DNA of 56,869 nucleotides from Levilactobacillus hammesii DSM 16381 (GTDB lineage: Bacteria > Bacillota > Bacilli > Lactobacillales > Lactobacillaceae), in assembly GCF_001434395.1 (NCBI RefSeq), contig NZ_AZFS01000061.1, forward strand, positions 263,144 to 320,012. Direction: 5' to 3'. Within the stretch, counting starts at the first letter, position 1, and every line of letters starts with the position of its first letter. A model generated the notes under the pieces. It searched no databases, was not told where the DNA came from, and was given only the letters and a program-made list of their open reading frames with translations. This document shows, piece after piece, positions 1 to 8,786 of this stretch. The translations under genes were made by a program, and so were the position numbers.

Positions 1-242
1 GGCCGTGAAAGTGCTGTTAGCTGGCGATTTTTTCAGCCAGTTTACAGCACGGGCGACTTTGGAGACAGGTGCTCTTCGTGGCTCCAAATCGAGCGAGAAG
101 ACTGGTGTTCTTCCAGGCTGAAGCGTCCCCACAGCAGGCGGAATCCCTGGCAGCCGGAGTGCGCCCAATTTAGATAAATTTAATGGCGCGAATGCTGACC
201 AACGCTAGGATGAGGCAGATATTTCATCTTTCAATCTTTAGC
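1..242 (+). repeat. Structured repeat element, copy 1 (subfamily 2, 3' part only)
   Basis: The window opens inside domain B of the dispersed element. The stretch matches copy 3 (about 19155-19398) through the GTTAGCTGGC hairpin, the TTTGGAG/CTCCAAA hairpin, the GGAATCCCTGGCAGCC 3' strand of the closing helix and a shared tail ending near TTTCATCTTTCAA. Domain A and the 5' strand of the B closing helix lie outside the window. Copies 1 and 3 share this tail, whereas copies 4-6 do not, so the two form a subfamily. It has no coding potential and lies downstream of the dehydrogenase gene. Function unknown. Confidence 0.8.
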
Positions 243-250
243 TGCAGATC

Positions 251-280
251 AAAAAAGACCCGGATCGATTCTCCGGGTCT
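251..280 (-). terminator. Rho-independent terminator of the aldehyde dehydrogenase gene
   Basis: On the minus strand a stem AGACCCGGA/TCCGGGTCT is followed by a T run. It begins 13 bp past the stop codon of the upstream minus-strand gene. Confidence 0.85.
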
Positions 281-293
281 CGTTAGGCTTTAT

Positions 294-1709
294 TTAAAAT
301 TTATGAGGCAATACTAGCCCACCAAACTCATTGTCGTTTGGCCGGTCACGCTTAACCACCAGTTCCTGATTAACGAAGCTAGAGATCCCCGTTTGGCCAA
401 GTTCACGACCAAAGCCAGATTTCTTGACCCCACCGAATTCGAGTTCAGGTAAGGAACTGAAGAAGGTGTTCACGAAGACCATCCCAGTTTCAATTCGTGA
501 CGCCAACTCTGCACCGTATTCAGCACTGCCCGCAAAGACGATCCCACCCAATCCGTAATCGGAATCGTTGGCTAAGGCAATGGCCTCTTCGTCATCCTTG
601 ACCTTGTAAACCTGAGCGACTGGCCCAAACATTTCCTTACCGTAAGCCGGATTGTCTTTGGTAATGTCGGTCAAAATCGTTGGCATAAAGAACTGACCAT
701 CGCTGTCAATTGGTTCGTGCACATAGTAGGCCGTGGCACCACCGGCCAGTGCCGTGTCGACTTGCTCTTGCAAATGTTCCTTCGCCTTCTTGGAGTTCAC
801 CGGTGCCAAGGTGGTCTCAGGGTCCATTGGATCACCCATCTTAACGGAGGAGAACGCCGCTTTTAAGGATTCCAAGAATTCATCATAATGATTTTCAGTC
901 ACGATAAACCGCTTGGAAGACGTGCAGACTTGCCCAGCATTGTAGAGTCGTGCCCGTGGTGCAACGGCCTTGACGTCATCCATATTGGCATCATGTGCCA
1001 CGATAAAGGCATCTGTCCCACCTAATTCCATGGTGTTCTTCTTAAGGTATTTACCAGCCACTTCAGCGACGGCAACACCACCGCGTTCAGAACCGGTCAG
1101 GGCCACACCTTGAACCCGCTTATCGGCAACCACCTGGGAGACCTGATCGTAGGATAAGAACAGATTCGTTAGGGAGCCAGCTGGTGCCCCAGCACGGCGG
1201 ACGGCATCCTCAAAGGCTAAAGCTGAGGCTGGCGTGATGGCCGCATGCTTGAAGACGATGGGGTCACCCACGGCAAAGTTAGGCGCAAAGATCCGCATCA
1301 TTTGGTAATAAGGGAAGTTCCACGGTTCAACGGCCATTAATACCCCAAGTGGGTGGTTTTCCAGCTGTGCTTCACCGGCAATCGTTTCGATTGCACGCGG
1401 TTTAAGTAAGTCTTCGGCATGATCCGCATAGTAATCCGCAATCTCGGCACATAAGAGCACCTCACCCTGTGCTTCAACAAACAATTTCCCCATATCTACC
1501 GTTAAAACCTTAGCGAGACTATCCGTTTCGTCCTTGAAGATCTGTGCCAGTTTCCGTAAAACCGGAATCCGGGTTGCGACTGGATCGTTCCGCCACTTTT
1601 TGTAGAGTGCTTGTGCCTGAGCTAAACTCGTTTCAACATACTCTGGCGTTGCGTCCTCGTAGGTTTTTACAACTTCATTGGTATAGGGATTCGTCGTTTG
1701 ATAAGCCAT
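294..1709 (-). CDS. gabD: NAD(P)-dependent aldehyde dehydrogenase, succinate-semialdehyde dehydrogenase type
   Basis: 471 residues. The ALDH fold is clear: PWNFP near residue 129, Lys154 in the cofactor site, ELGG with the general base Glu228, and the catalytic Cys262 in NAGQVC. The family oxidises small aldehydes to acids with NAD(P)+; the overall sequence resembles bacterial succinate-semialdehyde dehydrogenases, but the substrate is inferred. The ORF is open for 30 more codons upstream. I chose the ATG at 1709 because AAGGAGGAGACAATT precedes it, and the upstream extension covers the promoter. It is monocistronic, with a terminator at 251-280. The minus-strand TetR gene lies upstream and could be its regulator. 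Confidence 0.85.
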   Translation of the reverse strand: MAYQTTNPYTNEVVKTYEDATPEYVETSLAQAQALYKKWRNDPVATRIPVLRKLAQIFKDETDSLAKVLTVDMGKLFVEAQGEVLLCAEIADYYADHAEDLLKPRAIETIAGEAQLENHPLGVLMAVEPWNFPYYQMMRIFAPNFAVGDPIVFKHAAITPASALAFEDAVRRAGAPAGSLTNLFLSYDQVSQVVADKRVQGVALTGSERGGVAVAEVAGKYLKKNTMELGGTDAFIVAHDANMDDVKAVAPRARLYNAGQVCTSSKRFIVTENHYDEFLESLKAAFSSVKMGDPMDPETTLAPVNSKKAKEHLQEQVDTALAGGATAYYVHEPIDSDGQFFMPTILTDITKDNPAYGKEMFGPVAQVYKVKDDEEAIALANDSDYGLGGIVFAGSAEYGAELASRIETGMVFVNTFFSSLPELEFGGVKKSGFGRELGQTGISSFVNQELVVKRDRPNDNEFGGLVLPHKF

Positions 1710-1744
1710 AATTGTCTCCTCCTTACGGGATTGTTCACATTCAC

Positions 1745-1781
1745 AATGTAACCCTTTACATTCCGTACTATACGCTGTCAA
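1745..1781 (-). promoter_or_regulatory. Promoter and candidate operator of the aldehyde dehydrogenase gene
   Basis: Minus-strand TTGACA (1776-1781), a 17-nt gap and a weak TAAAGG (1753-1758). A perfect inverted repeat AATGTA-N6-TACATT (1745-1762) overlaps the -10, as a repressor site would. Another palindrome, GTGAATTCAC, lies at 1832-1841. The regulator is not known; the adjacent TetR protein is one candidate. Confidence 0.5.
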
Positions 1782-1911
1782 AGCTATAAATACCAGCATT
1801 TAGATTGTGATTATTTGTACAGATTTAGTTTGTGAATTCACGTATTAATTTTGTCACTTCACAATTGACAGTTTAAAAATTGGTCTACCTGTATCGTAAA
1901 GAAAGACAAAC

Positions 1912-1960
1912 AAAAAAACGGCTGAAACAGGCTGGCCGAATCCAGTCCTGTTCATCCGTT
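1912..1960 (-). terminator. Rho-independent terminator of the TetR gene
   Basis: The minus-strand hairpin pairs ACGG-TGAA-CAGG with CCTGTTTCAGCCGT and is followed by seven T. It starts 13 bp after the tetR-type stop codon. Confidence 0.8.
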
Positions 1961-1972
1961 CTCGTTGACACT

Positions 1973-2539
1973 TTAGCTTAACTTCCAACGGTCCAAAATC
2001 CCGTTGAACAGACGGTTAGCCGTCGTCATTTGATCTAAAACCGTCCGGGGGGTCGCGGTAAAGTTATCGTTCGCCCACTTATTAATAATTCCCAACGCGC
2101 CAGCAGCAATAAACTCAGCTGACGTGTCGATCACGTCTTCCTTTAAGTAACGGTACTCGGGCATTGCGTGGAGCAAAATTGACAATCGTGAAGCCACAAA
2201 TTCGTTCATTGATTGACGCCAAACGCCATCATCATAAGGATAAGCGTTCAGGAAAATCTTGGAATTCTCAGCAATCCGTTCCAACAATTGGATCGTTGCT
2301 GGTCGCCAGTTCTCCAAGGTCAGAGCAATCGGTTGTTCGTGACGTGGTGCTTCAACGATAAAATGTTGATAGACAAAGGTTAACAACTCATATTTATCGG
2401 CAAAGTAGTAATAAAACGTCTTCCGGTGAACTTCCGCTTCATCCGCGATCTCACGGACCGTAATCTTATCAAACGTATTGTGGTTCAACAACGAAGCCAA
2501 GGCCTCCGCAATTCGCTCCTTAGTTTCCGATGCAGCCAT
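1973..2539 (-). CDS. TetR/AcrR family transcriptional regulator
   Basis: 188 residues. The N-terminal 50 residues carry a TetR helix-turn-helix (ITVREIADEAEVHRKTFYYY). The C-terminal helices form the usual ligand and dimer region and are not informative about the ligand. The ATG at 2539 is preferred over the one six codons upstream because GGAGG lies 7 nt before it. Inverted CACACACC (2559-2566) and TGTGTGG (2583-2589) flank its own promoter region and could serve autoregulation. It is encoded on the same strand as, and upstream of, the aldehyde dehydrogenase gene, with a terminator between them. Confidence 0.8.
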   Translation of the reverse strand: MAASETKERIAEALASLLNHNTFDKITVREIADEAEVHRKTFYYYFADKYELLTFVYQHFIVEAPRHEQPIALTLENWRPATIQLLERIAENSKIFLNAYPYDDGVWRQSMNEFVASRLSILLHAMPEYRYLKEDVIDTSAEFIAAGALGIINKWANDNFTATPRTVLDQMTTANRLFNGILDRWKLS

Positions 2540-2836
2540 CGTGATACCTCCAATCATTCACACACCATTTTATTTTATGTTTTGTGTGGTCCTAGCAATT
2601 CCCCCGAATGCTAGTAACCTTAACTAACACCCCAAGCTGACTAAAATTATACGCGTCTTCCGGTGAGAAAAAACCCTTTTCGCGAAAAAAGTCAGGTACT
2701 TGCTGAGTAGTTACACCTATCAACAGTGCTACTGATTTAGCTTTTGAACAGCCTTGATTATAGCATATCTACCGGTACATTGTACGATACTTTTGTGCAC
2801 AATAGTTAGGAAATCCGAAACTTTTTTCAAAAATGC

Positions 2837-3364
2837 CTAATTTTTTTCGAGAACTACGCGGTCACTCACCTCCGAAAGACGTCCTTCCAACCGCAGAAGT
2901 GCTTTCTTTCGCGTCAGTCCCCCCGCGTAGCCAACTAGGTCACCCGTTTGACCAATCACACGGTGACACGGAATCACCAGACTGATCGGATTATGGCCAA
3001 CCGCATTCCCCATCGCACGAGCGCCCGGGTTGTGACCAATGATGGGGGTCACTAAAGTTGCCAGTTCACCATAGGTCCGAACTTCACCGTACGGAATGGT
3101 TCGTAGTACCGACCAAACCGCCTCTCGGAGTGGCGTTCCCGTTGGTCGAACCGGAAAATCAACTGTTGGTTGACGGCCTGCAAAGTAGGCCGTTAGCCAC
3201 GCCGCCAGTTGCTCAAAGACTGGCAATTCACCGGTCGGCGTTGCATCCGGCAAGGTACTGCCGTAGTATTGCTGATCGGTGAACCACAGGCCCGTCAACG
3301 CCGTTCCGTCACTAGCAGCTGTAATCGTTCCCAATGGCGTCACGAATTGCTTTTGTCGCATCAT
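2837..3364 (-). CDS. ogt: Methylated-DNA--protein-cysteine S-methyltransferase
   Basis: 175 residues. It repairs O6-alkylguanine by irreversible transfer of the alkyl group to its own cysteine. The active-site PCHRV, with Cys133, sits in NPISLVIPCHRVIGQTG, and the following GYAGGLTRKKALLRLE segment is typical of the family. The N-terminal ribonuclease-like domain covers about residues 1-75. Two ATG codons lie in tandem; the first (3364) has AAGGGTGA 6 nt upstream. No operon partner is evident: the NADH dehydrogenase gene upstream ends in its own terminator. Confidence 0.88.
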   Translation of the reverse strand: MMRQKQFVTPLGTITAASDGTALTGLWFTDQQYYGSTLPDATPTGELPVFEQLAAWLTAYFAGRQPTVDFPVRPTGTPLREAVWSVLRTIPYGEVRTYGELATLVTPIIGHNPGARAMGNAVGHNPISLVIPCHRVIGQTGDLVGYAGGLTRKKALLRLEGRLSEVSDRVVLEKN

Positions 3365-3394
3365 TTATCACCCTTTTCGCTTCATTTTAGCATT

Positions 3395-3432
3395 AAAAAA
3401 GCGGGTAGGCTAATATTGCCTACTCGCTTTTT
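3395..3432 (-). terminator. Rho-independent terminator of the NADH dehydrogenase gene
   Basis: GCGGGTAGGC pairs with GCCTACTCGC, with A and T runs on both sides, so it could act in either direction. It follows the minus-strand stop codon at 3449. Confidence 0.85.
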
Positions 3433-3448
3433 CAAAGTTGTCCGATTT

Positions 3449-4651
3449 TTAGTGGTACAGGTCGAACCGTCCCTTGCTGAAGACGGTACTCAGGCGGGCA
3501 CTCTCCAGAATTGAACGGTCGGTAATGACTTTCTTTAAGGCTGAAGCTGGGTAGCCCTTTACCTTCCGTTTGTTACTAAAGATTTCACCAATCCCATCGC
3601 GATCACTTAAGGAAGCCACGGTTCCGACTGACTTGTAGACAAATGGCCGCGTTTCGTGGCCCCGCAGTTGCAGACCAATGTTCTTAGCCGCTTGTGCACC
3701 GGCCGCCAACGCAATCTGTGCGGTCGTTGGGTAAGGTCGATTGCTCTCGGGATCCATGACCGCAGCCACATCCCCAACAACGTAGACTTCCGGATGACCT
3801 TCCAGAGACAGATCATCTTTGACCACAACCCGATTCCGCCGTTGTTCGAAGCCAGAGTCAGCAATCACGTGGGAGCCACTAACCCCAACGGTCCACACAA
3901 TCGTGTTTGCTGGCTGTTCATGTTGCTCGTCGTTACTGTCCGAGTAAACCACGACCCCCGGTTTGATTTCTTGAATGTTTGAACCTAGCCGCATTTCAAC
4001 ATCGTGCTTGGCCATAAAGCGCATGGCATATTCAGCCAAGGACTTGTCAAACATTGGCAGGATGGCTGGCGACCGTTCCAGGCAAATTAATTTGATAGCC
4101 GGTGTATTGTAACGGGTCTGAAGTTTAGGCAAAGATTGCGTTAACTCGCCTAAGAGTTCAATCCCGGTGAATCCAGCACCACAGACGGCCACGACTAAAT
4201 CATTCGGGTCTTGCGTCTGCGCGTAATCCTTAATCCGACCTTCAATGTGGCGATAAACCGCCTCTGAAGTCTTCAAATCATCCATCGGCAGGGCATTTTC
4301 TTTAGCGCCCTTCAATCCGAACGTTTCGGTCTGGAAGCCCAGTGCCAGAATAAGGTAATCATAAGTGATGGGCTCATGATCCTTCAAGGTGACCTGCTTT
4401 TGATCAACATCAACGTTGGTCACAGCATCCTGAATGAAGGTCACACGATTGCCAATCACGTCATTGATTTCGTAGGTAATTCGATCAGGCGCAATGGTCC
4501 CCGCCGCTACCTCGTGAAGATTCGTCTTTTCTGCGTGGGTTCCTGACTTATCCACTAAAATAATCTCGTCTTCACTGGGTACCTCACGTTGTAAAAACTT
4601 AATTGCCCGCATGCCGGCATAACCGCCGCCTAGAACTAAAATCGTTGCCAT
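3449..4651 (-). CDS. ndh: Type II NADH dehydrogenase (NADH:quinone oxidoreductase), FAD-dependent
   Basis: 400 residues. FAD-binding GGGYAGM at residues 8-14, a second Rossmann motif CGAGFTGIEL in the middle for NADH, and the C-terminal VVGDVA segment before the amphipathic membrane-associating tail place it in the NDH-2 family. Such enzymes pass electrons from NADH to quinone without pumping protons. In lactobacilli they support NAD+ regeneration in air when haem or quinone is supplied. The ATG at 4651 follows AAAAGGGGTCG. It is transcribed alone, divergent from the SDR gene at 5015. Confidence 0.88.
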   Translation of the reverse strand: MATILVLGGGYAGMRAIKFLQREVPSEDEIILVDKSGTHAEKTNLHEVAAGTIAPDRITYEINDVIGNRVTFIQDAVTNVDVDQKQVTLKDHEPITYDYLILALGFQTETFGLKGAKENALPMDDLKTSEAVYRHIEGRIKDYAQTQDPNDLVVAVCGAGFTGIELLGELTQSLPKLQTRYNTPAIKLICLERSPAILPMFDKSLAEYAMRFMAKHDVEMRLGSNIQEIKPGVVVYSDSNDEQHEQPANTIVWTVGVSGSHVIADSGFEQRRNRVVVKDDLSLEGHPEVYVVGDVAAVMDPESNRPYPTTAQIALAAGAQAAKNIGLQLRGHETRPFVYKSVGTVASLSDRDGIGEIFSNKRKVKGYPASALKKVITDRSILESARLSTVFSKGRFDLYH

Positions 4652-5014
4652 TGTAAACGACCCCTTTTCTGCTTGTAGTTCCCCAACTCATGATTAGCTT
4701 GTTAACACTACTGTTAATTAAAACGGTTACATTTTTAACCAACATCCACTCCCCCCGGAGGAATCGGTGGGTCTGCTAACCATTAGGGATGATTTACTTC
4801 TATTATACGAGTTATCAGGCGAAAAGCTATTGATAACGGTTAGCAATTTTATTCACAAGTCTCTCTGTGGTTGGGCAACTGCTAGCGCCTGCGTTCATGA
4901 CTTCAATCACGGGCGAACCGTTTTTACAATCCACGAGTCGCTTTAGCTGAAATTTCCGGGTAAAACCTTTAAGGTGGAAGTTAGTTAAGTGAACGAGACT
5001 TAGGAGGTTTTCTC
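4652..5014. promoter_or_regulatory. Divergent intergenic region between ndh and the SDR gene
   Basis: On the minus strand TATAAT lies at 4802-4807, giving ndh a leader of about 145 nt. The leader includes an inverted repeat GGTTA...TAACC near 4733-4748. On the plus strand the SDR gene has a clear AGGAGG before its ATG, but I could not assign its promoter. No known riboswitch or T-box motif was recognised. Confidence 0.45.
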
Positions 5015-5659
5015 ATGACGACATTAATTATTGGTGCACACGGCCACGTTGGCCAACACATCGTGAAACAATTAGCAGCCACGGGCGAAAAGGTCTACGC
5101 CGGCATTCGCTCGGCAACACAGTCGGACACCATTACCGCACTCGGAGGTCAGCCCCGAATCGTTGACCTAATGGGGACGCCCGAGGCCATGGTGCCCGCC
5201 ATGGCAGGCGTGGACACGGTAGTCTTCTCCGCCGGCTCTGGTGGTAGCACCGGCGATGATATGACCCTGAATATCGACCTGGATGGTGCCATCAAGTCCA
5301 TGATTGCCACCGAACAGGCTGGTATCAAGAAGTTCATTATCGTCAGTGCCCTAGGGACCGATGACCGTGCCTTCTGGGAGAAATCCGGCATCCGGCCTTA
5401 CTACGTCGCGAAATACTACGCCGATCAATGGTTACAACACCGGACCAACCTGGACTATACCATCGTCCGGCCGGGTATCTTAACCAACGATGCCCCAACC
5501 GGTAAGATTACGTTAGATCCAGACAACAGCGACATCAAATCCATTAGCCGTGAAGACGTTGCCGCCACCGTGGTTGCCGTGGTACAGCATCCCCTTCCCA
5601 AGCAAACCATTGCGCTGGTGACGGGTGATACGGCCATTACCGATGCCATTAACGCCTAA
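5015..5659 (+). CDS. NAD(P)-binding SDR-family protein (atypical SDR, NmrA-like)
   Basis: 214 residues. The N-terminal Rossmann motif GAHGHVG (residues 7-13) binds the dinucleotide. The YYVAKYYADQ segment holds the Tyr-x3-Lys pair of SDR enzymes. Small single-domain proteins of this group are NAD(P)H-dependent reductases or redox sensors; the substrate is not predictable. AGGAGG lies 9 nt before the ATG. It is a single gene with a strong terminator at 5666-5707. Confidence 0.8.
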   Translation: MTTLIIGAHGHVGQHIVKQLAATGEKVYAGIRSATQSDTITALGGQPRIVDLMGTPEAMVPAMAGVDTVVFSAGSGGSTGDDMTLNIDLDGAIKSMIATEQAGIKKFIIVSALGTDDRAFWEKSGIRPYYVAKYYADQWLQHRTNLDYTIVRPGILTNDAPTGKITLDPDNSDIKSISREDVAATVVAVVQHPLPKQTIALVTGDTAITDAINA

Positions 5660-5665
5660 TCACAC

Positions 5666-5707
5666 AACGACCACGCTCAAGTTAATCTGGCGTGGCCGTT
5701 TTTTTAT
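5666..5707 (+). terminator. Rho-independent terminator after the SDR gene
   Basis: CGACCACGC pairs with GCGTGGCCG, followed by seven T. Confidence 0.88.
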
Positions 5708-5718
5708 GCTCTCTAACC

Positions 5719-5750
5719 CAAAAACCGGTAACGCTCACTGACGTCACCGG
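5719..5750 (-). terminator. Rho-independent terminator of the small secreted protein gene
   Basis: The minus-strand stem CCGGTGACG/CGTTACCGG is followed by TTTTTGGG. Confidence 0.65.
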
Positions 5751-5802
5751 GGTTCAGGCTTCTATTCTGTTGGCTATCCCTTAAATTGGTGGCCTGTAAC
5801 GT

Positions 5803-6090
5803 TTACTTTAATTGATCATCGCTGTGTTTTTGATCAAGGTTTAGAGCGCTGGCGTCCACAGCCGTCTGAACTTGACTAGAAATCTTCTTCGTCGTTACCG
5901 GCTTCAAATGAATTTTAGTGATCTGAAGTTCGGTGTTCGGCCGAGATTTTAACTGCACCGTCGTCTGAACGACGGGGGTTGCGGGCGTTGTCACCGTGGC
6001 GGCAGATGCACCAGCGGAAGTTGCCAACAGGGTTGTTAGGGTCATGGCACCCAGCATTACTTTAGTCATCATCGTTTTAATTTTAGTCAT
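5803..6090 (-). CDS. Small secreted protein of unknown function
   Basis: 95 residues. A Sec signal peptide (positively charged start, hydrophobic LGAMTLTTLLATSAG core, probable cleavage after ASA) leads into a Thr/Val/Lys-rich mature part of about 65 residues. That part has no cysteine and no recognised domain. The ATG at 6090 is chosen over an in-frame GTG at 6099 because GAGGAG lies 8 nt before it. It is divergent from the two-component system at 6271 and could be a target of that system, but nothing in the sequence proves it. Confidence 0.65.
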   Translation of the reverse strand: MTKIKTMMTKVMLGAMTLTTLLATSAGASAATVTTPATPVVQTTVQLKSRPNTELQITKIHLKPVTTKKISSQVQTAVDASALNLDQKHSDDQLK

Positions 6091-6270
6091 TTTAACCACT
6101 CCTCAGTTAGTTGTTTTGGCTGATCGCTTTCGATGTCTTAGTTATACCATCTGACGAGGCCCTGAATCTTTAAGCTTGATTAAGATTAAAATATGAATTT
6201 CTTATTTTAGCGCTGGATTCATGTGGTATTATGCCTATAACCACGTCATACCAAGGAGTATCTCGATATC

Positions 6271-6972
6271 ATGAAAAATACAATTCTATTAGTTGAAGAC
6301 GAAGAGGGCCTGGCCAGCTACGTTGCCAAGGAACTCACCTTTGAAGACTTTGACGTCTTAACGGCGGCGGATGGTGAGGCGGCCTGGGAGACTTATCAGG
6401 CCAGAAAAGATGACTTACTCCTCGTTCTTCTCGACTGGATGCTACCCAAAATGGATGGCATGCAGGTTCTCCGCCGGATTCGCAAACACGACGACCTGCC
6501 CGTCATTATGATGACGGCTCGCGATTACCTTGGCGATAAGGTCACCGGTCTTGATACGGGAGCCGACGATTACATCACGAAACCATTTGAGATAGAAGAA
6601 CTCCTCGCGCGCATCCGCGTGATTCAACGACGGACGGCCCACCAGAGTGGTCTCGACCAGACCTACCATCTGCAAGACCTCACATTGGTCACCAAAACCC
6701 GTCAGGTTGACCGTGCCGGCGAAACCATCCAGCTCACCCAACGCGAATACGACCTGCTCCTATTTCTCATGCGGCATCCTGGCCAGGTCTTCACCCGTGA
6801 CGAACTGCTCGACAACGTCTGGGGCGTCGATTTCTTAGGCCAACAGAATGTGGTCGACGTCTATATCGGCTACCTACGTAACAAAATCGACGTGCCCAAC
6901 GCCCCGCATCTGTTCCACACGATTCGAGGCGTTGGCTACAGTCTTAAAGAGGATGATGACGATGTCCACTAA
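6271..6972 (+). CDS. OmpR/PhoB-family response regulator
   Basis: 233 residues. The receiver domain (1-120) has the acidic pair Glu9/Asp10, phosphoacceptor Asp55 in LLDWMLP, Thr82 and Lys104 in TKPF. A C-terminal winged helix (about 130-228) ends with IRGVGYSLK. It overlaps the histidine kinase gene by 11 bp, so the two are co-expressed. It should bind direct-repeat promoter sites when phosphorylated; targets are unknown. The AAGGAG site is rather far (12 nt) from the ATG. Confidence 0.9.
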   Translation: MKNTILLVEDEEGLASYVAKELTFEDFDVLTAADGEAAWETYQARKDDLLLVLLDWMLPKMDGMQVLRRIRKHDDLPVIMMTARDYLGDKVTGLDTGADDYITKPFEIEELLARIRVIQRRTAHQSGLDQTYHLQDLTLVTKTRQVDRAGETIQLTQREYDLLLFLMRHPGQVFTRDELLDNVWGVDFLGQQNVVDVYIGYLRNKIDVPNAPHLFHTIRGVGYSLKEDDDDVH

Positions 6973-8323
6973 ACAACCCCGGACTTACGCGGATATCATC
7001 CGCCGTTCCTTCACTAGCCTGTTGCTGACCATCGGGATTATTATCGTCCTGACCGTCAGTATCACCTTGGTGGTGGACCAACTGCTCCGTGCACAGAACC
7101 AAGCCGAACAACTCAGTGCCAGCCTGGAAACCTCGCAGGTCACCAACTTTCAGGATTGGCTGGCGATCAATCGCTCGAGCGGGCTAAATTCCCACAACAC
7201 GTTTGTCTTTATTCGCAATGCCAACGGTTCAACGACCTCGCTATTGCCCCACGGCGCTTCTTTAGCCGCGGCCGATACGTGGTCGGTCCCCTTCACTCAT
7301 TTAACCTACATCAAGGGCTGGGGACTCTTTTTTGCTGAAGCCTTGAAAACGGGCGGGCGAACCTACCACCTTTACATTGGCATGCACGTGCTAGTCGGTA
7401 ACCTCCACGTCCTCATTTCGGTGCTAATCATTGCGATCGGAATCAGCCTGCTAATTGGTCTCTGGTTCGTTCGGCGCCTAGCCAAACGGATCAGCGCCCC
7501 CACGATCCAACTCGCCACGGCCGCGCAACAGGCCGCAGCCAATCCTGAGATGACCCAAACCGAGTTGCCCCAACCCACAGAACCCGTTGAGGTGGCCCAG
7601 TTAGCTAAGGACTTCAACCAACTCCTGGCCTCCCAGAATGGCCGCCTGCAACGCGAGCGCCAATTTATTTCCGATGCCTCTCATGAGTTGCGCACCCCCA
7701 TTGCCACGATTCGGGGAAATCTCAAGCTCATTAAACGCCGCGGTGATCAGCATCCCGAGATCATTCCAGAATCATTGGGATTTATCGATCAAGAGTCCCT
7801 ACGGATGCAACATCTGATTGAAAATTTACTCCATTTATCCCGTGCCGATCGGGCCGAAGTTGTGCGACAACCCATCGCACTTTCCACGCTGGCGCAGGGG
7901 GTTGTCAGTCATTACCAACCGCTCATTTCGCAACCCTTAACCTTCATGGGCTCGGATGAAACCGCCATGGCCCTGGGGGATACCGACATGCTCCACCAGA
8001 TTCTGACGGCCCTTCTGGACAATGCCCACAAGTATTCTCCAGCCGACCAACCGATTACGGTTCAGGTCGCCACCCATGCGGACACCGTGACTCTAACGGT
8101 CGCTGATCTGGGCGATGGCATTCCAGCAGCCGACCGTGCCCACATCTTCGAACGCTTTTATCGCGTGGACGCCTCACGTTCTAGCAAGATTGAAGGCAGC
8201 GGTCTGGGCCTCGCCATCGTGGCCCAACTGGTTCAACTCAACCAGGGAACCATTACGGTGGCTGACAATGTTCCCCGCGGCACCCGTTTTACGGTAACGC
8301 TACAGGCCGCTAAAAAAAACTAA
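6962..8323 (+). CDS. Membrane sensor histidine kinase
   Basis: 453 residues. TM1 about 18-42, an extracytoplasmic loop of about 105 residues, TM2 about 148-170, then HAMP. The HisKA phosphoacceptor is His241 in SDASHELRTP; the N box has Asn354, followed by DLGDGI and GSGLGLAIV. The open frame extends to 6848, but that part lies inside the response regulator. The ATG at 6962 starts MSTKQ and gives a typical 11-bp overlap. It is the partner of the upstream regulator, similar in layout to ArlS/CiaH-type kinases; the signal is unknown. Confidence 0.9.
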   Translation: MSTKQPRTYADIIRRSFTSLLLTIGIIIVLTVSITLVVDQLLRAQNQAEQLSASLETSQVTNFQDWLAINRSSGLNSHNTFVFIRNANGSTTSLLPHGASLAAADTWSVPFTHLTYIKGWGLFFAEALKTGGRTYHLYIGMHVLVGNLHVLISVLIIAIGISLLIGLWFVRRLAKRISAPTIQLATAAQQAAANPEMTQTELPQPTEPVEVAQLAKDFNQLLASQNGRLQRERQFISDASHELRTPIATIRGNLKLIKRRGDQHPEIIPESLGFIDQESLRMQHLIENLLHLSRADRAEVVRQPIALSTLAQGVVSHYQPLISQPLTFMGSDETAMALGDTDMLHQILTALLDNAHKYSPADQPITVQVATHADTVTLTVADLGDGIPAADRAHIFERFYRVDASRSSKIEGSGLGLAIVAQLVQLNQGTITVADNVPRGTRFTVTLQAAKKN

Positions 8324-8415
8324 GAAATTCTCAGACAATCCTTAACTAAAATCAAGGACGTTCGTGACTTTTTTCGGTTATACTGGGTTCATAAATTGAA
8401 AGGAAGCGGACGATT

Positions 8416-8667
8416 ATGCTGATTGATGACAACCCAAAAATTAAGTCGATTACTCCCGCCCAGATTACGAAGGTCTTTTACCCTTACGTCATCGCCAAAA
8501 CGGAAGCCGGAAGTTACGTCAACATTAACTTAAGCGACCAGGAGCGCAAGGATCCCCTGTTCTGGGAGTCCATTACCAATATTGCCAAGGCCAAACTCTG
8601 GGTCCCAATTGGTGAAAGATTCCACCAACTGCTGGCCTACGACTGGACGTACTCGGCGGCTTACTAG
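8416..8667 (+). CDS. Small conserved-looking protein of unknown function
   Basis: 83 residues, cytoplasmic by composition, with no signal peptide, membrane segment or cysteine. The AAAGGAAG site sits 10 nt before the ATG, and a TATACT -10-like box lies about 35 nt upstream, so it looks like a real independently transcribed gene. I recognise no family. It is rich in Ile, Lys and Tyr and ends in DWTYSAAY. Confidence 0.6.
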   Translation: MLIDDNPKIKSITPAQITKVFYPYVIAKTEAGSYVNINLSDQERKDPLFWESITNIAKAKLWVPIGERFHQLLAYDWTYSAAY

Positions 8668-8786
8668 TCACCGATTTCACCCCTAAAATTAAAACACAAC
8701 CGATGACGCGGCGTTTAAAGCCTTCAGCGAGAGGATAACGCACACCACCTGGTTTCAACGACACAGTGGTAACCTTGATCATGCTG

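Noticed and set aside
4652-5014. T-box or riboswitch between ndh and the SDR gene
   Set aside because: No T-box sequence, no terminator/antiterminator pair and no known aptamer motif.
8573-8782. Minus-strand 69-codon open frame next to repeat copy 2
   Set aside because: It overlaps the supported small gene at 8416-8667 and lacks a convincing ribosome site; only the first 35 residues look protein-like.
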